From contig FR900153.1 in assembly GCA_000437755.1 (NCBI GenBank), positions 1 through 25,201 on the forward strand: 25,201 bases of DNA, written 5' to 3'. Position numbers and translations under genes: made by a program. Shown here piece after piece: positions 1 to 7,559 of the stretch. A model generated the notes under the pieces. It was not told the origin of the DNA. It made no database searches and saw nothing but the letters and a program-made list of their open reading frames with translations. Source of the DNA: Roseburia sp. CAG:303 (GTDB taxonomy: Bacteria > Bacillota > Clostridia > Lachnospirales > Lachnospiraceae). Every line of letters starts with the position of its first letter. Positions within the stretch are counted from its first letter, which is position 1.

Positions 1-1
1 A

Positions 2-160
2 CGCTATACCGATTGGTCTGCCCGTGATGATATTAAGGCAAACTTGCAAGTGGATTTGATATTGCTGCTTGATGAGTTCGGCTATCCGCCAGTAACCATT
101 GATGATGTTTACAAGGAAGTTCTTGAGCAGGCAGAGAATTTTAAGAAATATGTAAATTGA
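2..160 (+). CDS. hsdR: Type I restriction enzyme R subunit, C-terminal end (partial)
   Basis: The frame is open from the window edge to a TGA at 158-160 and gives 52 residues, including DWSARDDIKANLQVDLILLL, then GYPPVTIDDVYKEV, then QAENFKKY. This closely matches the conserved C-terminal tail of HsdR, the motor/nuclease subunit of type I restriction-modification complexes, as I remember the family. The helicase and nuclease domains lie upstream of the window, so I cannot tell whether the gene is intact or whether hsdM and hsdS are present. The next gene starts 46 bases further on and is a small methyltransferase, so the 3' end of this locus flows into another possible defence pair. Identification rests on the tail only but the match is strong. 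Confidence 0.8.
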   Translation, partial: RYTDWSARDDIKANLQVDLILLLDEFGYPPVTIDDVYKEVLEQAENFKKYVN

Positions 161-185
161 TTGTATATAAAAACTTGGATATAAC
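157..185 (+). promoter_or_regulatory. Possible sigma-A promoter for the methyltransferase-helicase pair
   Basis: TTGATT at 157-162 and TATAAC at 180-185 are separated by 17 bases. The -35 box overlaps the hsdR stop codon. Predicted transcription would begin only about 15 bases before the AAAGGAG ribosome binding site (196-202), so the leader would be very short. AT-rich sequence makes chance matches likely, so this is moderate evidence only. Confidence 0.35.
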
Positions 186-206
186 ATCCCCACCGAAAGG
201 AGTACA

Positions 207-800
207 ATGCAAGACAATAACACGATTGGTTATTACAATAACCATGCAGATGAATTTTATAAAAGTACAGTAGAAATTGATTTTTCAGCCATGCAGGAGA
301 AGTTTCTGACAGAGTTAAAATCAGGAAGTTGTATACTGGATTTTGGTTGTGGTTCGGGGCGTGATACCAGATTCTTTCTGGAGCATGGATATCAGGTGGA
401 TGCAATAGATGCATCTGCAGAATTATGCAGACTGGCAGAAGAGTACACCGGAATAGAAGTAAAAAATATGTATTTTCAGGAATTATCAGAGATAAATAAA
501 TATGATGGTATCTGGGCATGTTCGTCTATATTGCATTTGCCGGGTGATGAACTGGCACGGGTAATGAGAAAAATGGTAACTGCATTAAAGGAAAAAGGGA
601 TTATTTATACGTCCTTCAAATATGGAAAATTTTCCGGAGAACGAAATGGAAGATTTTTTACGGATATGACGGAAGCTTCATTTGCAGAGTTTTTATTAAA
701 AATAAGTGGAGTGGAAGTGAAGGAACAGTGGATAACCGGGGATGCACGACCGGGAAGGGAGAAAGAACAATGGCTGAATCTGATATTGCAGAAAACTTAA
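207..800 (+). CDS. Class I SAM-dependent methyltransferase, small, helicase-linked
   Basis: The protein has 197 residues. Motif I, LDFGCGSGRDT at about 44-54, and the acidic post-I strand VDAIDAS at about 64-70 give a clear Rossmann-fold SAM-binding site. The stretch GIWACSSILHLP around 102-113 resembles motif IV of small-molecule or protein methyltransferases. I see no NPPY/DPPY catalytic motif, so it is probably not a DNA amino-methyltransferase, and the substrate is unknown. The ATG at 207 follows AAAGGAG with a 4-base gap, slightly short. The 3' end overlaps the following helicase gene by 31 bases, which implies co-translation and a shared task. It is probably an accessory, horizontally moving pair downstream of hsdR. 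It could also be an unrelated housekeeping MTase fold; the overlap argues against independence. Confidence 0.8.
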   Translation: MQDNNTIGYYNNHADEFYKSTVEIDFSAMQEKFLTELKSGSCILDFGCGSGRDTRFFLEHGYQVDAIDASAELCRLAEEYTGIEVKNMYFQELSEINKYDGIWACSSILHLPGDELARVMRKMVTALKEKGIIYTSFKYGKFSGERNGRFFTDMTEASFAEFLLKISGVEVKEQWITGDARPGREKEQWLNLILQKT

Positions 801-3259
801 TGAGGAAGGAATTACAAATAGTTTCTACGGACGTTATGACCGGGGATAAAAACAGAAAACGTTTTTTGTATTATCAGTTAAAAATGAGTATGCAAAAAGC
901 GGACAGGATTGATATCATTGTTTCTTTTCTGATGGAATCCGGTGTCAGAATGATTCTGGGAGATTTGAAAGCCGCATTGGACAGAGGGGCTGATATAAGG
1001 ATTCTTACAGGAAATTATTTGGGCATTACACAGCCATCTGCTTTATATTTGATTAAAAAGGAACTGGGTAATCAGGTTGATTTGCGGTTTTACAATGAAA
1101 AAGAACGTTCGTTTCATCCAAAGTCGTATATATTTCATTATAAGAATGAAGGCGAAATGTACATTGGTTCTTCCAATATTTCAAGGAGTGCATTGACTTC
1201 CGGAATTGAATGGAATTACCGTTTTCATAGTTTTCATGATAAGAAAAATTTTGATTTATTTTATGAAACATTTCTTGATTTGTTTGAAAATCATGCCATT
1301 ATAATTGATAATGAAGAACTTGCAAGGTATTCTGGAAACTGGCACAAGCCAGCGGTGTATAAAGATTTGGAAAAGTATGATAGCACAGAAAATAAAAAGA
1401 ATACGAAAGAAGGACAAATGCCCAGACCGAGAGGAGCACAGATAGAAGCATTGTATGCACTGGAGAACAGCAGGGCAGAAGGGGCAGTTAAGGGACTGGT
1501 GCAGGCAGCTACCGGTGTGGGAAAAACTTATCTGGCGGCATTTGATTCGGAAAAATATAATCATGTATTATTTGTAGCACACAGAGAGGAAATTTTAAAA
1601 CAGGCGGCGGTATCTTTTCGGAATGTAAGACGGTCGGATGATTATGGTTTCTTTTATCAAAAACAAAAAGATACAGATAAATCTGTTATTTTTGCATCTG
1701 TTGCAACTCTGGGAAAAAGTGAGTATCTGAAAGAAGAGTTTTTTGCTCCGGATTATTTTGATTATATAGTTATTGATGAATTTCATCATGCAGTCAATGA
1801 ACAGTACAGAAGAATTGTGGATTATTTTAAACCCCAATTTTTATTGGGACTTACTGCGACTCCGGAGCGGATGGATGGAAAAAATATTTATGAAATCTGT
1901 GATTATAATGTTCCATATGAGATTTCACTGAAGGAAGCAATTAATAAAGGCATGCTGGTGCCATTTCATTATTATGGTATTTATGACGAAATAGATTACT
2001 CCGCACTACATCCTGTAAAGGGGAATTATGAAGAGGAAGAATTAAATCAGGTTTATATTGGCAATAAGAAACGTTGTGATTTGATTTATAAGCATTATAT
2101 AAAATACCGCTCAAAAAGGGCATTAGGATTCTGTTGTTCCCGGCAGCACGCAGAGGATATGGCGAGGGAATTCTGTGAAAGAGGAATTGATGCAGTGGCT
2201 GTATACAGTAATGCGGATGGTGCGTATTCTGAAGACAGAAAGCTGGCAATTGAAAAACTGGAAAATCAGGAAATTAAGGTGATTTTTTCGGTGGATATGT
2301 TTAATGAGGGAGTCGATATCACATCGCTGGATATGGTTATGTTTTTAAGACCGACGGAGTCACCGGTTGTATTTTTACAGCAATTAGGCAGAGGACTTCG
2401 TATCTGCAAAGGAAAAAGCTATCTGAATGTTCTTGACTTTATGGGAAATTATGAAAAAGCAGGAAGAGTTCCGCTGCTCCTGAGCGGAGGAAAAAATTTC
2501 AGTGAAAATGTAATTGGTAATTATCAGGATATGGAGTATCCGGATGACTGTATTGTAGATTTTGATATGAAACTGATTGATCTGTTCAGTAAAATGGATA
2601 AGAAGTCATTATCCGTGGAACAGAGAATAGTTCAGGAATTTTATAAAACAAAGGACAGGTTGAAAGGCAGAGTCCCAACCCGCATGGAATTTTTTACATA
2701 TATGGATGATACTATTTATCAGTATTGTATGGGACATGCAAAACAAAATCCGTTTTACGGATATCTGGATTTTTTAAATAAAATGAATGAACTGTCAGAA
2801 GACGAGAAACTTATTTATTCCGGTATTGGACGGAAATTTCTTACTTTGATTGAAACAACTGAGATGCAGAAAGTATATAAAATGCCGATTTTGTACAGCT
2901 TCTATAATGATGGAAATATAAGGCTGGATGTGAAAGAGGAAGAAGTTCTGGAGACATGGAAAAAGTTCTTTGATGAGGGAACAAACTGGAAGGATTTTGC
3001 ACAGGATTTGTCTTATGAAGAATATAAAGCGATACCGGATAAAAAACATTTGCAAAAAGCGAAAACGATGCCGATTAAATATTTGAAGAAGTCAGGAAAC
3101 GGATTTTTTACAGAGAAAGAAGGTTATGCCATTGCAATAAGTGATAAAATGAAAGATGTTATAGAAAACGAAACTTTTAAGATACATATGAAAGATATTT
3201 TGGAATATCGTACAATGGAATATTATCGCAGAAGATACAGGGCAAAAGATAATTTATAG
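770..3259 (+). CDS. PLD-nuclease / SF2 helicase / DUF3427-like protein
   Basis: The protein has 829 residues from ATG 770, chosen because GGGAGAAAG lies just upstream; GTG 728 and ATG 800 (which forms TAATG with the previous stop) are alternatives. The N-terminal ~190 residues resemble a phospholipase D-type nuclease, with H116-x-K118 and GSSNIS at 133-138. A superfamily 2 helicase core follows: Walker A ATGVGKT 247-253, DEFH box 336-339, TATPER 362-367, and motif VI QQLGRGLR 537-544. The remaining ~280 residues resemble the DUF3427 region that follows such helicases. Proteins of this architecture are thought to act on nucleic acid, translocating with the helicase and cutting with the PLD domain, and several phage-defence systems use the same domain pair. 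A role in defence is an inference from the domains and from the hsdR neighbour. The gene is AT-rich compared with the operon after 8007. A single HKD-like motif suggests dimerisation for catalysis, as in other one-motif PLD nucleases. Confidence 0.85.
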   Translation: MAESDIAENLMRKELQIVSTDVMTGDKNRKRFLYYQLKMSMQKADRIDIIVSFLMESGVRMILGDLKAALDRGADIRILTGNYLGITQPSALYLIKKELGNQVDLRFYNEKERSFHPKSYIFHYKNEGEMYIGSSNISRSALTSGIEWNYRFHSFHDKKNFDLFYETFLDLFENHAIIIDNEELARYSGNWHKPAVYKDLEKYDSTENKKNTKEGQMPRPRGAQIEALYALENSRAEGAVKGLVQAATGVGKTYLAAFDSEKYNHVLFVAHREEILKQAAVSFRNVRRSDDYGFFYQKQKDTDKSVIFASVATLGKSEYLKEEFFAPDYFDYIVIDEFHHAVNEQYRRIVDYFKPQFLLGLTATPERMDGKNIYEICDYNVPYEISLKEAINKGMLVPFHYYGIYDEIDYSALHPVKGNYEEEELNQVYIGNKKRCDLIYKHYIKYRSKRALGFCCSRQHAEDMAREFCERGIDAVAVYSNADGAYSEDRKLAIEKLENQEIKVIFSVDMFNEGVDITSLDMVMFLRPTESPVVFLQQLGRGLRICKGKSYLNVLDFMGNYEKAGRVPLLLSGGKNFSENVIGNYQDMEYPDDCIVDFDMKLIDLFSKMDKKSLSVEQRIVQEFYKTKDRLKGRVPTRMEFFTYMDDTIYQYCMGHAKQNPFYGYLDFLNKMNELSEDEKLIYSGIGRKFLTLIETTEMQKVYKMPILYSFYNDGNIRLDVKEEEVLETWKKFFDEGTNWKDFAQDLSYEEYKAIPDKKHLQKAKTMPIKYLKKSGNGFFTEKEGYAIAISDKMKDVIENETFKIHMKDILEYRTMEYYRRRYRAKDNL

Positions 3260-3417
3260 TTAAAGTACAGAAGCAGAAGTAGTGAAGTTTTAATGATTAA
3301 GGATGGATGAAAACGGCAAAAACAGGGAACGGATTGTGAAGATATTGAAGGATATGTGGGATCAAAAATGATTCCTGGATAAGCAGAAAATGTTTTAAAA
3401 AGAAATGGAGAAAAAAC

Positions 3418-4044
3418 ATGAATGAGAATATGATGAAAAGAAATGAGAAACTCGCACAGGTTGTAATCAAAGGACTTCAGTCCAGAAATATGACTGGTTA
3501 CTATGCCGCAGATAAAGAAGAAGCACTTGCACAGGCATTGAAACTGATAGGAGAAGAAAGCAGTGTTGCCATGGGTGGATGCGAGAGTGCCCATGAGATT
3601 GGTCTGGTAAAAGCATTACAGGAGGGAAACTATCAGTATATTGACCGCTCAAAAATGTCTCCTCGTGATGGACTCCTGGCAGCATATGATGCGGATGTAT
3701 TTCTGTCAAGTGTGAATGCGATGACAAGCGATGGAGTTCTGGTAAATATAGATGGAAATTCCAATCGTGTATCTTGTATTGCACAGGGACCGAAGAAGGT
3801 TATTTTTATTGTAGGAATGAATAAAGTCTGTTCTGATTTGGATGAAGCAATGAAGCGTGCAAGAAATGTGGCAGCTCCGGCAAATGCACAGCGGTTTGAT
3901 GTGAAAACACCATGTAAAGTGTCTGGAAAATGTTTTGATTGCAAATCTCCGGATACCATATGCTGTCAGTTCTTAATTACACGTTATTCACGGCATGAGG
4001 GAAGGATACACGTTATTCTGGTAAATGATACACTTGGATTCTAA
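3418..4044 (+). CDS. LUD-domain protein (lactate-utilisation family)
   Basis: The protein has 208 residues. It resembles the LUD/DUF162 family: a short helical N-terminus, the segment EALAQALKLIGEESSVAMGG near 36-54, and the C-terminal Cys-rich motif TPCKVSGKCFDCKSPDTICC (Cys 166, 172, 175, 182, 183) followed by GRIHVILVN. Stand-alone members occur widely in Clostridia, and their biochemical role is not well defined; the name comes from LutB/LutC of the lactate oxidation complex. No lutA, lutB or lactate permease is nearby, so a lactate role is not supported by context. ATG 3418 follows ATGGAG with an 8-base gap. The 158 bases upstream (3260-3417) hold no convincing promoter or terminator, so it may be read through from the helicase gene. 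Confidence 0.85.
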   Translation: MNENMMKRNEKLAQVVIKGLQSRNMTGYYAADKEEALAQALKLIGEESSVAMGGCESAHEIGLVKALQEGNYQYIDRSKMSPRDGLLAAYDADVFLSSVNAMTSDGVLVNIDGNSNRVSCIAQGPKKVIFIVGMNKVCSDLDEAMKRARNVAAPANAQRFDVKTPCKVSGKCFDCKSPDTICCQFLITRYSRHEGRIHVILVNDTLGF

Positions 4045-4335
4045 GTGCAGAGTGAAGAGGTGGAGGTACTGTATCTGTTAGATATATTTCAAAAATCACG
4101 ATATCAGGGACAGATACATTTGATTTTACCGGTTCCATTTGAGAAAATCATACAAGGAACATTACAGAATGAGATATTATCAAATCTGAGCAAAGTCAGG
4201 ACAATGGCTGTTTATGACCCATATAAACTGGCGGTAAAAAAATATGGGAATATAGATGTAGAAAGTCTTGGAAAGATTATTGACGAACAGACGCGATATA
4301 TTCTTGAAAGATTAAATGATTTATTAAAAAAATGA
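4045..4335 (+). CDS. Uncharacterised small protein, start uncertain, possibly decayed
   Basis: This ORF of about 96 codons begins at a GTG directly after the LUD stop codon. I do not recognise it. It reads like a real soluble protein (TMAVYDPYKLAVKKYG near 52-67, then a helical end ESLGKIIDEQTRYILERLND) but lacks an ATG near its start. GTG 4045 and GTG 4060 have poor ribosome sites, and the good GGAGG at 4062-4066 points to a CTG at 4075. It may therefore be translationally coupled to the LUD gene, or its N-terminus may be lost. It ends in a run of seven A followed by TGA, and a plausible protein-like reading continues in the +1 frame to a stop near 4489. That suggests a homopolymer frameshift, although the terminator hairpin lies inside that continuation. 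Confidence 0.4.
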   Translation: MQSEEVEVLYLLDIFQKSRYQGQIHLILPVPFEKIIQGTLQNEILSNLSKVRTMAVYDPYKLAVKKYGNIDVESLGKIIDEQTRYILERLNDLLKK

Positions 4336-4430
4336 TGTATCAGCTTCCAACTGCAAAATATTTTTTGATTTTGAGAAGAACAGTTATATCGATACAGAGT
4401 CTCTGGAAATGCTTGATGAGTATCAAATTC

Positions 4431-4480
4431 AAGCTGCCTGCACTTATGATTTCCTTCGTGAGTGCAGGCGGCTTCTTGTA
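4431..4480 (+). terminator. Strong intrinsic terminator after the LUD block
   Basis: The left arm AAGCTGCCTGCACTTATGA (4431-4449) pairs with TCGTGAGTGCAGGCGGCTT (4456-4474) along all 19 positions with three G-U wobbles, leaving the loop TTTCCT. The tract after it, CTTGTA, is only partly T-rich, so efficiency is uncertain, but the symmetric AAGC...GCTT stem is typical of intrinsic terminators. It closes the 3418-4335 unit. Confidence 0.75.
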
Positions 4481-4504
4481 ATTACCTAGGATATATAGTA
4501 TAAT
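4476..4504 (+). promoter_or_regulatory. Sigma-A promoter for the UPF0178/SGNH-FHA genes
   Basis: TTGTAA at 4476-4481, a 17-base spacer and a perfect TATAAT at 4499-4504 form a good housekeeping promoter. The -35 box starts two bases after the terminator stem above, so terminator and promoter are packed back to back. The leader to ATG 4607 would be about 95 bases. Confidence 0.65.
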
Positions 4505-4606
4505 AAATCCATTGTATGAAAAATATATTATGGAACTACAACAATCTAAGAAAACCAGAAACAGATAGGATTTTTTGCAGGTAATCAGAACGAATAAGAG
4601 GTAATT

Positions 4607-5017
4607 ATGCAGATATTTGTAGACGCGGATGCGTGTCCGGTAGTGGACATTGTTGAGACAATAGCAGAAAAATATAATATTCCGGTTACTTTGTTGTGTG
4701 ATACAAACCATGTATTATATTCAGATTACAGTGAAGTGTTTGTGGTTGGTGCGGGGGCAGATGCAGTAGATTATAAACTGATAAGTATTTGCCATAGAGG
4801 AGATATCGTGGTATCCCAGGATTATGGTGTTGCAGCCATGGCACTTGGAAAAGGAGCATATGCCATTCATCAGTCAGGCAGATGGTATACAGATGAGAAT
4901 ATAGATCGGATGCTGATGGAACGGCACCTTAATAAGAAAGCAAGGCGAAAATCGTTTCGGAATCATATAAAGGGACCGAGAAAACGGACAAGCGAGGATG
5001 ATGAACGGTTTACATAG
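4607..5017 (+). CDS. UPF0178 family protein (YaiI/YqxD, DUF188)
   Basis: The protein has 136 residues, close to the usual 140-150. The N-terminus MQIFVDADACPVV is the family hallmark, with conserved aspartates in VDADACPV. The segment GADAVDYKLI near 49-58 and the block GDIVVSQDYGVAAMAL near 65-80 are also typical. The C-terminus is basic (KKARRKSFRNH, GPRKR). The fold is PIN-like and a nuclease activity has been suggested for the family, but no firm function is known. ATG 4607 follows AAGAGG. The next gene begins 21 bases after its stop, so they are probably co-transcribed from the promoter at 4476-4504. Confidence 0.92.
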   Translation: MQIFVDADACPVVDIVETIAEKYNIPVTLLCDTNHVLYSDYSEVFVVGAGADAVDYKLISICHRGDIVVSQDYGVAAMALGKGAYAIHQSGRWYTDENIDRMLMERHLNKKARRKSFRNHIKGPRKRTSEDDERFT

Positions 5018-5038
5018 TCGTTTGAAAGGCTTGTGCAG

Positions 5039-6241
5039 ATGGCACAGGCGAGGGAAGGTAAGGAAAACTTTACTTCCTATTATGAATGGAGAGATAGGAA
5101 CAGATATTACGGCAAAAAGTTTTCTATCCTGGGAGATTCTATCAGTACTTTAAAGGGATACAATCCACAAGGATATAAGGTGTTCTATGATACAGACAAC
5201 TGTAAAAGAGCAAATATAGAAGCTTATACAGATACATGGTGGGGACAGGTTTTGGAGTTCTTTGGTGCGGAATTATTAGTAAATAATTCATGGTCAGGAA
5301 GCAGAGTAACAAAGTTTCCCGATCAGGAACAATTATTCCCGGCCGGGTGTAGTGATGAGAGAACATCTTCTTTACATAGTATGTTTGCAACTCCTGATGT
5401 GCTTCTTGTTAATCTTGGAACGAATGATTGGGCATTTGGTGTAAAAACAGGTAAGGAAGCACATGATCAGAATAAAGCATGGAGTGAATTATTTAAAGAT
5501 GCTTACAGAGCAATGCTCCAAAAAGTGAAATATAATTATCCGGAGTGTGAGGTATGGTGTTGTACTTTGGGTACGACTTTTATTTCTGGTAATCCGCAAT
5601 TCCGTTTTCCGTATCAATATGCCGGACTTCATATCGAAGAATACAACGAAATAATTCGCAGAATAGTAAGGGAAGAAAAATGCAAATTAATTGATTTGTA
5701 TCATATGAATACGAGGTATGATTCCATTGATGGCACACATCCGAATATAAACGGAATGAAAACCATTGCATCAGCTGTCTGCTATGGAATGGCTGATGCG
5801 GCAGGCAGATATTTTTTGCAGTTAAGGAAAAATGGGAACGGAGAGAGAAAGAATGATTTGCCGGACGAAAACAATTCTGCATCAGCAGAGGAATATGTTT
5901 TTATAAATCAGGGCATAACAACGGTTCTTTACGATGAGATCATTAGCCTGACGAATGAAGCTACCGGAGAAGAAATACAAATAAGAGCTGTACAGTTTGA
6001 CTGTGGCCGGAGTAATGATTGTAGGTTAAAATTAGTCAACACAGCTATATCAAGAAACCATGCCTCTTTTTTCTACGAAAAAAATAGCTGGTTTATACGG
6101 GATAATCATTCGACCAATGGAACTTGGATAAATGGGATTCGTATGGAACCCGGAAAGAAATATCAATTATCAGCAGATGATGTAATCGGGTTTGCTGGTA
6201 CTTATCAATATATTTTTTATAAAACTATACATTGCAATTAG
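5039..6241 (+). CDS. SGNH/GDSL hydrolase fused to a C-terminal FHA domain
   Basis: The protein has 400 residues. The N-terminal part is an SGNH hydrolase: block I LGDSIS (nucleophile Ser34), a block II region VNNSWSGS at 81-88, block III LGTNDW at 126-131, and block V DGTHPN at 231-236 (Asp231/His234 as catalytic partners). After a linker (~262-285) rich in Asn, Glu and Lys, residues ~288-395 form a forkhead-associated domain with GRS 323-325, SRNHA 338-342 and HSTNGTWING around 357-366, the phosphothreonine-binding residues. No signal peptide is seen, so it probably acts in the cytoplasm as an esterase or deacylase of unknown substrate, docked to phosphoproteins. ATG 5039 is preferred to GTG 5033 because AAAGG at 5023-5027 is better spaced. 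The fusion is unusual in my knowledge. Confidence 0.85.
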   Translation: MAQAREGKENFTSYYEWRDRNRYYGKKFSILGDSISTLKGYNPQGYKVFYDTDNCKRANIEAYTDTWWGQVLEFFGAELLVNNSWSGSRVTKFPDQEQLFPAGCSDERTSSLHSMFATPDVLLVNLGTNDWAFGVKTGKEAHDQNKAWSELFKDAYRAMLQKVKYNYPECEVWCCTLGTTFISGNPQFRFPYQYAGLHIEEYNEIIRRIVREEKCKLIDLYHMNTRYDSIDGTHPNINGMKTIASAVCYGMADAAGRYFLQLRKNGNGERKNDLPDENNSASAEEYVFINQGITTVLYDEIISLTNEATGEEIQIRAVQFDCGRSNDCRLKLVNTAISRNHASFFYEKNSWFIRDNHSTNGTWINGIRMEPGKKYQLSADDVIGFAGTYQYIFYKTIHCN

Positions 6242-6295
6242 AAAGAGAGCATGACAGAATGAAAATCAATGATAAATATAATGGAGGGAAGTATC

Positions 6296-6388
6296 ATGAC
6301 ACAGAGTGAAAGAAGAGAATATTTAATTCAATATTTATTAATAGAAGATCTGCATCCGGTTGCAGCACAATATATATTTGGAAGATAG
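6296..6388 (+). pseudogene. N-terminal remnant, possibly of a macro-domain ADP-ribose hydrolase
   Basis: A strong GGAGGG site (6284-6289) precedes ATG 6296 and a 30-codon reading frame starting MTQSERREYLIQYLL and ending at TAG 6386. The first 17 residues look like the N-terminus of clostridial protein-ADP-ribose hydrolases (macro-domain family), from memory. After about residue 18 the resemblance stops, so I interpret it as a gene whose body was deleted. It could instead be a genuine small peptide. The family match is weak because it is short. Confidence 0.4.
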
Positions 6389-6413
6389 AAAACAGAAAAG
6401 GGGTAATAGAATT

Positions 6414-7031
6414 ATGAAGGTATTAATGATTAATGGAAGTCCGAGAAAAAATGGAAATACATCCATTGCACTGGAAGAAATGAAGAAAGTTTTTGAAGCA
6501 GAGAAAATCGATGCGGAAATCGTACAGGTTGGCAATAAAGAGGTAAGAGGATGTATTGCCTGTGGACGTTGTGCAGAACTTGGAAAATGTGTTTTTGATG
6601 ATGTCGTAAATGAACTGGCACCTAAATTTGAAGAAGCAGACGGACTTGTAGTTGCCAGTCCGGTCTATTATGCATCAGCAAATGCAACACTGATCGCAGT
6701 GCTTGACAGACTTTTTTACAGTTCACATTTTGATAAAGCCATGAAAGTCGGAGCAAGTGTTGTCTGTGCAAGGCGCGGCGGCTGTTCCGCTACTTTCGAC
6801 GAATTGAATAAATATTTTACGATATGCAATATGCCAATCGCATCAAGCCAGTACTGGAATTCTATCCATGGGCGCGGACCGGGCGAGGCAAGTGAAGATG
6901 AAGAAGGAAAGCAGACAATGCGTGTGCTTGCAAGAAATATGGCATTTCTGATGAAAAGTATTGCACTTGGAAAAGAACAGTTTGGACTTCCAGAGGCGGA
7001 AGAACATGTATGGACACATTTTATCAGATAA
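6414..7031 (+). CDS. Flavodoxin-fold NAD(P)H-dependent FMN reductase / iron-sulfur flavoprotein type
   Basis: The protein has 205 residues from ATG 6414, chosen because AAGGGG lies about ten bases upstream; the frame also runs further upstream without a good site. The N-terminus MKVLMINGSPRKNGNTS is the FMN-phosphate loop of the NADPH-dependent FMN reductase group. SPVYYAS at 82-88 is a second FMN contact. A Cys cluster (C47, C50, C53, C59) in CIACGRC...GKC is like that of iron-sulfur flavoproteins or redox-active family members. Such proteins move electrons between NAD(P)H, flavin and unknown acceptors in anaerobes. The next gene, encoding a PAS domain, begins 50 bases later, so redox or ligand sensing may be linked. 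The exact substrate is unknown. Confidence 0.88.
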   Translation: MKVLMINGSPRKNGNTSIALEEMKKVFEAEKIDAEIVQVGNKEVRGCIACGRCAELGKCVFDDVVNELAPKFEEADGLVVASPVYYASANATLIAVLDRLFYSSHFDKAMKVGASVVCARRGGCSATFDELNKYFTICNMPIASSQYWNSIHGRGPGEASEDEEGKQTMRVLARNMAFLMKSIALGKEQFGLPEAEEHVWTHFIR

Positions 7032-7081
7032 ATTGTGTCTGCATAAATGGTGAAAGAAAATATAAAGGAAGAAGATAAAAT

Positions 7082-7468
7082 ATGGAAGAACAGATTTTAA
7101 ACATGAGCAGTTTTTACAGGAGTATTCTGGAACAGGACAGGGCATCTGTTGTAATCTGTAATCTGAATCATGAGATTATCTATATGAATCCACAGGCAAT
7201 ACGAAGTTATGGAAAAAGAGGCGGAGAAAAACTGATAGGAAGAAGCCTGATGGAATGTCATAATGCAGAGTCAGCGGAAAAAATACAAAAGGTAATTGAA
7301 TGGTTTGCGGCAGATGAAAGCCATAATATTGTGTATACATTTCATAATGAGAAGCAGAATAAAGATGTATATATGGTGGCACTCAGGGATGCAGGAAAAC
7401 TGATAGGATATTATGAAAAACACGAATACAGGAATTTAGAAACCATGAAAATGTATGACTTATGGTAG
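7082..7468 (+). CDS. Stand-alone PAS-domain protein
   Basis: The protein has 128 residues, almost all of it one PAS fold (about 14-118): VVICNLNHEIIYMNPQAI is the N-terminal strand pair, followed by GEKLIGRSLMECH and a beta-rich end (YTFHNEKQNKDVYMVALRD, then GKLIGYYE). No kinase, GGDEF or HTH output domain is attached, so it must act through another protein, or bind a small ligand or flavin. ATG 7082 follows AAGGAAGAAG. It lies 50 bases after the flavoprotein gene, probably in the same transcript. No terminator was found between its stop and the next promoter at 7498. Confidence 0.82.
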   Translation: MEEQILNMSSFYRSILEQDRASVVICNLNHEIIYMNPQAIRSYGKRGGEKLIGRSLMECHNAESAEKIQKVIEWFAADESHNIVYTFHNEKQNKDVYMVALRDAGKLIGYYEKHEYRNLETMKMYDLW

Positions 7469-7497
7469 AAATAAGCATCTGATAGAACAAAGATAAC

Positions 7498-7526
7498 TGG
7501 ACAAAAATGACTTATTATCATATAAT
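7498..7526 (+). promoter_or_regulatory. Promoter of the XRE-type pseudogene
   Basis: TGGACA at 7498-7503, a 17-base spacer and TATAAT at 7521-7526. It is correctly placed 33 bases before the ATG at 7560, with an AAAGGTGG site between them. The promoter looks intact although the gene behind it is broken. Confidence 0.6.
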
Positions 7527-7559
7527 ATAGACATAACAAGACAAAGGTGGCGTATTAAA

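Noticed and set aside
728..769. GTG at 728 as the helicase start
   Set aside because: The 14 extra residues (DNRGCTTGKGERT) are not protein-family-like and ATG 770 has a better ribosome site.
3303..3371. A 22-codon ORF (MDENGKNRERIVKILKDMWD...) between the helicase and LUD genes
   Set aside because: The nearest ribosome-site-like AAGG is only one base from the ATG, the ORF is very short, and no family is recognised; it may be a relic but cannot be supported.
4335..4480. A 48-codon hydrophobic ORF starting inside TGATG after the 96-codon ORF, also reachable by -1 slippage on the A run
   Set aside because: It has no RBS, its sequence is rich in rare-looking combinations, and the terminator runs through it; no stimulatory structure lies close to the A run.
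6346..6370. Small dyad CTGCA-N6-TGCAG upstream of the flavoprotein gene
   Set aside because: Only five paired bases with no promoter around it; likely chance.
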